From Kocuria sp. (lineage in GTDB: Bacteria > Actinomycetota > Actinomycetes > Actinomycetales > Micrococcaceae): DNA of 7,496 bases. Made by a program: the position numbers and the translations under genes. Positions 5,630-7,496 of this stretch are shown here, in pieces; positions within the stretch are counted from its first letter, which is position 1; every line of letters begins with the position of its first letter. A model generated the notes under the pieces. It had not been told where the DNA came from and made no database searches. It saw only the letters and a list, made by a program, of their open reading frames with translations. The stretch covers positions 1 to 7,496 of the forward strand of contig JAKDKI010000101.1 of the NCBI GenBank assembly GCA_030453435.1, read 5' to 3'.

Positions 5630-7496
5630 ATGGCGTCACGAACTTCCCCTCCGCGATCGTCGAAGTCAACATCTCGAACCTCGACCTCGTCCCGCTCGTC
5701 CAAGGGCACCACCAAGAGCTCATCCAAGGCCTCGGCCAAGTCCGCACCACAGGGACCCTCGGCCGGTAGCCGTCTTCTCCGTGCCATGGTCAATGCGTGG
5801 GCCGGCCTGGGCCACGTGGTGGGCGCGGGTGTTCGTCGGATCGGTACCGTGCGCACAGACATGGCACCCGATGAACGCCGCGACGGCGGAGCACTCGTGT
5901 GGCTCGTGTTGGCCGTACTCATCGCGGCGGTCGAATGGTGGAACCTCCGGGGAGTGGATGCCACTTTCATCTCCATGCCCGCCTCCTGGGTACACGCGGT
6001 CGTGGGCGGCACCTTTGGTTTCATGGCGCTCGTGTTACCTGCGTTTTGTCTGTTCTTCGCATGGCGGGCTTTCCGTCATCCCACCGAAACTCAGGCCAAC
6101 AATCGCATTGCGATCGGTTTGTTGGCGCTGACGGTTGCGGGCTCCGGTATCGCCCACATCGCCGGGGGGCAGCCCCAGCTCAACCAGGGTTTCGAAGCGA
6201 TCTGGCAGGCCGGTGGTTTCGTCGGCTTCTTGGCTGCTGATCCGTTGTCCGCCTTGGTGACCCACTGGGGTGCGCTCGTCGTCCTCGGCGTTCTCGCTTT
6301 CCTCTCTTTGCTCGTCATGACAGCTACCCCCATCGGCCAGATCGGGCCTCGCCTGCGAGATGGCTACAACAAGCTCATGGGGCAGGGCGAGCCCCGGCCC
6401 ACCGATATCTCGGACCCCGAGCACGACCGTTCCTACCTCGATCCGGCCCGGCCGGAGAAGAAGCGCAGCAAGCGCCAGACCCGCGCCGAGCGACGTCGTG
6501 AAAAGGCGCAGCTGGATGCGTACAACGGGGACGAAGCATTCGAACGCGCGGTGGTGGACGAGGCCAAGCGTCGCGAAGCCGCCGAGGGCTTTTCGAGCAC
6601 CCGCGTCTTCGATCTTTCCGACGACGGTGACTCCGCCACGTCCGGTTCCACGTCCTCGGACGCTGCGGGCCCTGCGAGTGTCCAGGTGCAGGACACGGAG
6701 GACATCCCGAGCGTGCGGCCGGGTGTGAAGCGTCCCACCAAGTCCCAGATCGCCGCGGACAAGTTGCGGCGCCAACAGGGTCTGGAACCCGCCGCCGACA
6801 CTGCCGAGGCCTCGGAGGCCCCCGCGCTGGCCGAGGTGGACGAGCCCGAGAGCGCACGGACCCACACGCCGTCGGCGCCCATTCCGGCACGCTCCGAGCA
6901 GCTGCAGCTCGCCGGAGACATGGCGTACAACTTGCCCGATCCCGGAAACTTGGTGCAGGGCCCGCCCGCAAAGGACCGCTCCGAAGCCAATGACCGCGTG
7001 GTAGCGGCACTGACCAACGTGTTGCAGCAGTTCAACGTGGATGCCGAGGTCACCGGTTTCTCCCGCGGCCCCACCGTGACCCGTTACGAGATCGAACTCG
7101 GCTCGGGTACCAAGGTGGAGCGCGTCACGGCGCTGTCCAAGAACATCGCCTATGCAGTGGCGTCGGCCGATGTCCGAATCCTGTCGCCCATTCCCGGCAA
7201 GTCAGCCATCGGTATTGAGATCCCGAACACCGACCGCGAGACCGTTGCCCTCGGCGACGTCTTGCGCTCGCAGCGCGCGCGGACCTCCGAGCACCCCATG
7301 GTCATGGGTGTGGGCAAGGACGTCGAGGGCGGTTTCGTGGTGGCCAACCTGGCCAAGATGCCGCACATGCTCGTCGCCGGTGCGACCGGCGCCGGTAAAT
7401 CCTCCTTCGTGAACTCGATGATCGTGTCCATCCTGATGCGATCCACCCCGGACGAGGTGCGCCTGGTCATGGTGGACCCCAAGCGCGTGGAACTCA
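5630..7496 (+). CDS. ftsK: DNA translocase FtsK/SpoIIIE family, 5' part (cut by window end)
   Basis: FtsK is a membrane-anchored hexameric motor that pumps double-stranded DNA at the septum and aids chromosome dimer resolution. The frame is open from ATG 5630 to the right edge, giving 622 residues with no stop. Residues 2-47 are a disordered, strongly basic tail: 18 Ser, 6 Thr, 9 Lys/Arg and no acidic residue. The FtsK 4TM domain follows, with hydrophobic segments at about 87-104, 121-145, 159-178 and 213-232, and the typical GGFVGF (195-200) before the last. A hydrophilic linker (about 240-435) contains a highly charged, probably helical stretch at 275-320. The alpha domain begins around 450, with VTGFSRGPTVTRYE at 474-487. 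The motor domain has Walker A GATGAGKS (584-591) and Walker B LVMVD (612-616) followed by PKRVEL. The rest of the motor and the gamma (KOPS-reading) domain would lie beyond the window. The linker is much shorter than that of E. coli. ATG 5630 is the first start after the terminator. Confidence 0.95.
   Translation, partial: MASRTSPPRSSKSTSRTSTSSRSSKGTTKSSSKASAKSAPQGPSAGSRLLRAMVNAWAGLGHVVGAGVRRIGTVRTDMAPDERRDGGALVWLVLAVLIAAVEWWNLRGVDATFISMPASWVHAVVGGTFGFMALVLPAFCLFFAWRAFRHPTETQANNRIAIGLLALTVAGSGIAHIAGGQPQLNQGFEAIWQAGGFVGFLAADPLSALVTHWGALVVLGVLAFLSLLVMTATPIGQIGPRLRDGYNKLMGQGEPRPTDISDPEHDRSYLDPARPEKKRSKRQTRAERRREKAQLDAYNGDEAFERAVVDEAKRREAAEGFSSTRVFDLSDDGDSATSGSTSSDAAGPASVQVQDTEDIPSVRPGVKRPTKSQIAADKLRRQQGLEPAADTAEASEAPALAEVDEPESARTHTPSAPIPARSEQLQLAGDMAYNLPDPGNLVQGPPAKDRSEANDRVVAALTNVLQQFNVDAEVTGFSRGPTVTRYEIELGSGTKVERVTALSKNIAYAVASADVRILSPIPGKSAIGIEIPNTDRETVALGDVLRSQRARTSEHPMVMGVGKDVEGGFVVANLAKMPHMLVAGATGAGKSSFVNSMIVSILMRSTPDEVRLVMVDPKRVEL

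Noticed and set aside
4579..6024. 481-codon open frame on the - strand across rnj and the start of ftsK
   Set aside because: It is antisense to two certain genes, has no recognisable domain, is His/Val/Arg-rich in the way expected of the reverse complement of high-GC coding sequence, and would cross the rnj terminator hairpin.
1..7496. CRISPR array, tRNA, insertion sequence, prophage or defence system
   Set aside because: I saw no regularly spaced direct repeats, no cloverleaf sequence, no transposase or integrase motifs and no break in gene style; nearly every base belongs to a conserved housekeeping gene.

Overview
The window looks like core chromosome from a high-GC Gram-positive bacterium (Actinobacteria). 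The protein sequences and the gene order (M16 peptidase, dapB, small membrane protein, dapA, RNase J, FtsK) point to the Micrococcaceae (Arthrobacter/Kocuria/Rothia relatives). The genus cannot be fixed from the sequence alone. All six genes are on the + strand and densely packed. I see no mobile element, CRISPR array, tRNA, rRNA or phage gene.

Layout: positions 18-1436 encode a zinc-dependent M16 (insulinase/pitrilysin family) peptidase. Twelve bases later dapB (1449-2216) encodes dihydrodipicolinate reductase. It overlaps by 4 bases (GTGA) an uncharacterised four-helix membrane protein with a TPR-like C-terminus (2213-2881). After 19 bases comes dapA (2901-3836), dihydrodipicolinate synthase, then 16 bases and rnj (3853-5547), ribonuclease J. 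A strong GC-rich hairpin (5571-5603) closes this group. ftsK starts at 5630 and runs off the right edge just after its Walker B motif.

Function: dapA and dapB carry out the first two committed steps from aspartate semialdehyde to diaminopimelate and lysine, feeding both peptidoglycan and protein synthesis. RNase J processes and degrades RNA. FtsK is the septal DNA translocase that clears chromosomes during division. The peptidase and the membrane protein are co-transcribed in all likelihood, but their roles in this neighbourhood are unknown.

Control signals: dapB and rnj have recognisable Shine-Dalgarno sequences. dapA and ftsK do not; instead each has a GGTA..CT element (a TANNNT-type -10) ending exactly 7 bases before the ATG, the geometry expected of leaderless transcripts. 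A related but weaker match lies before the M16 peptidase at the left edge. This shared geometry is the most interesting non-coding observation. I do not see a novel biological system here; the window is best read as conserved housekeeping DNA with one uncharacterised membrane protein.
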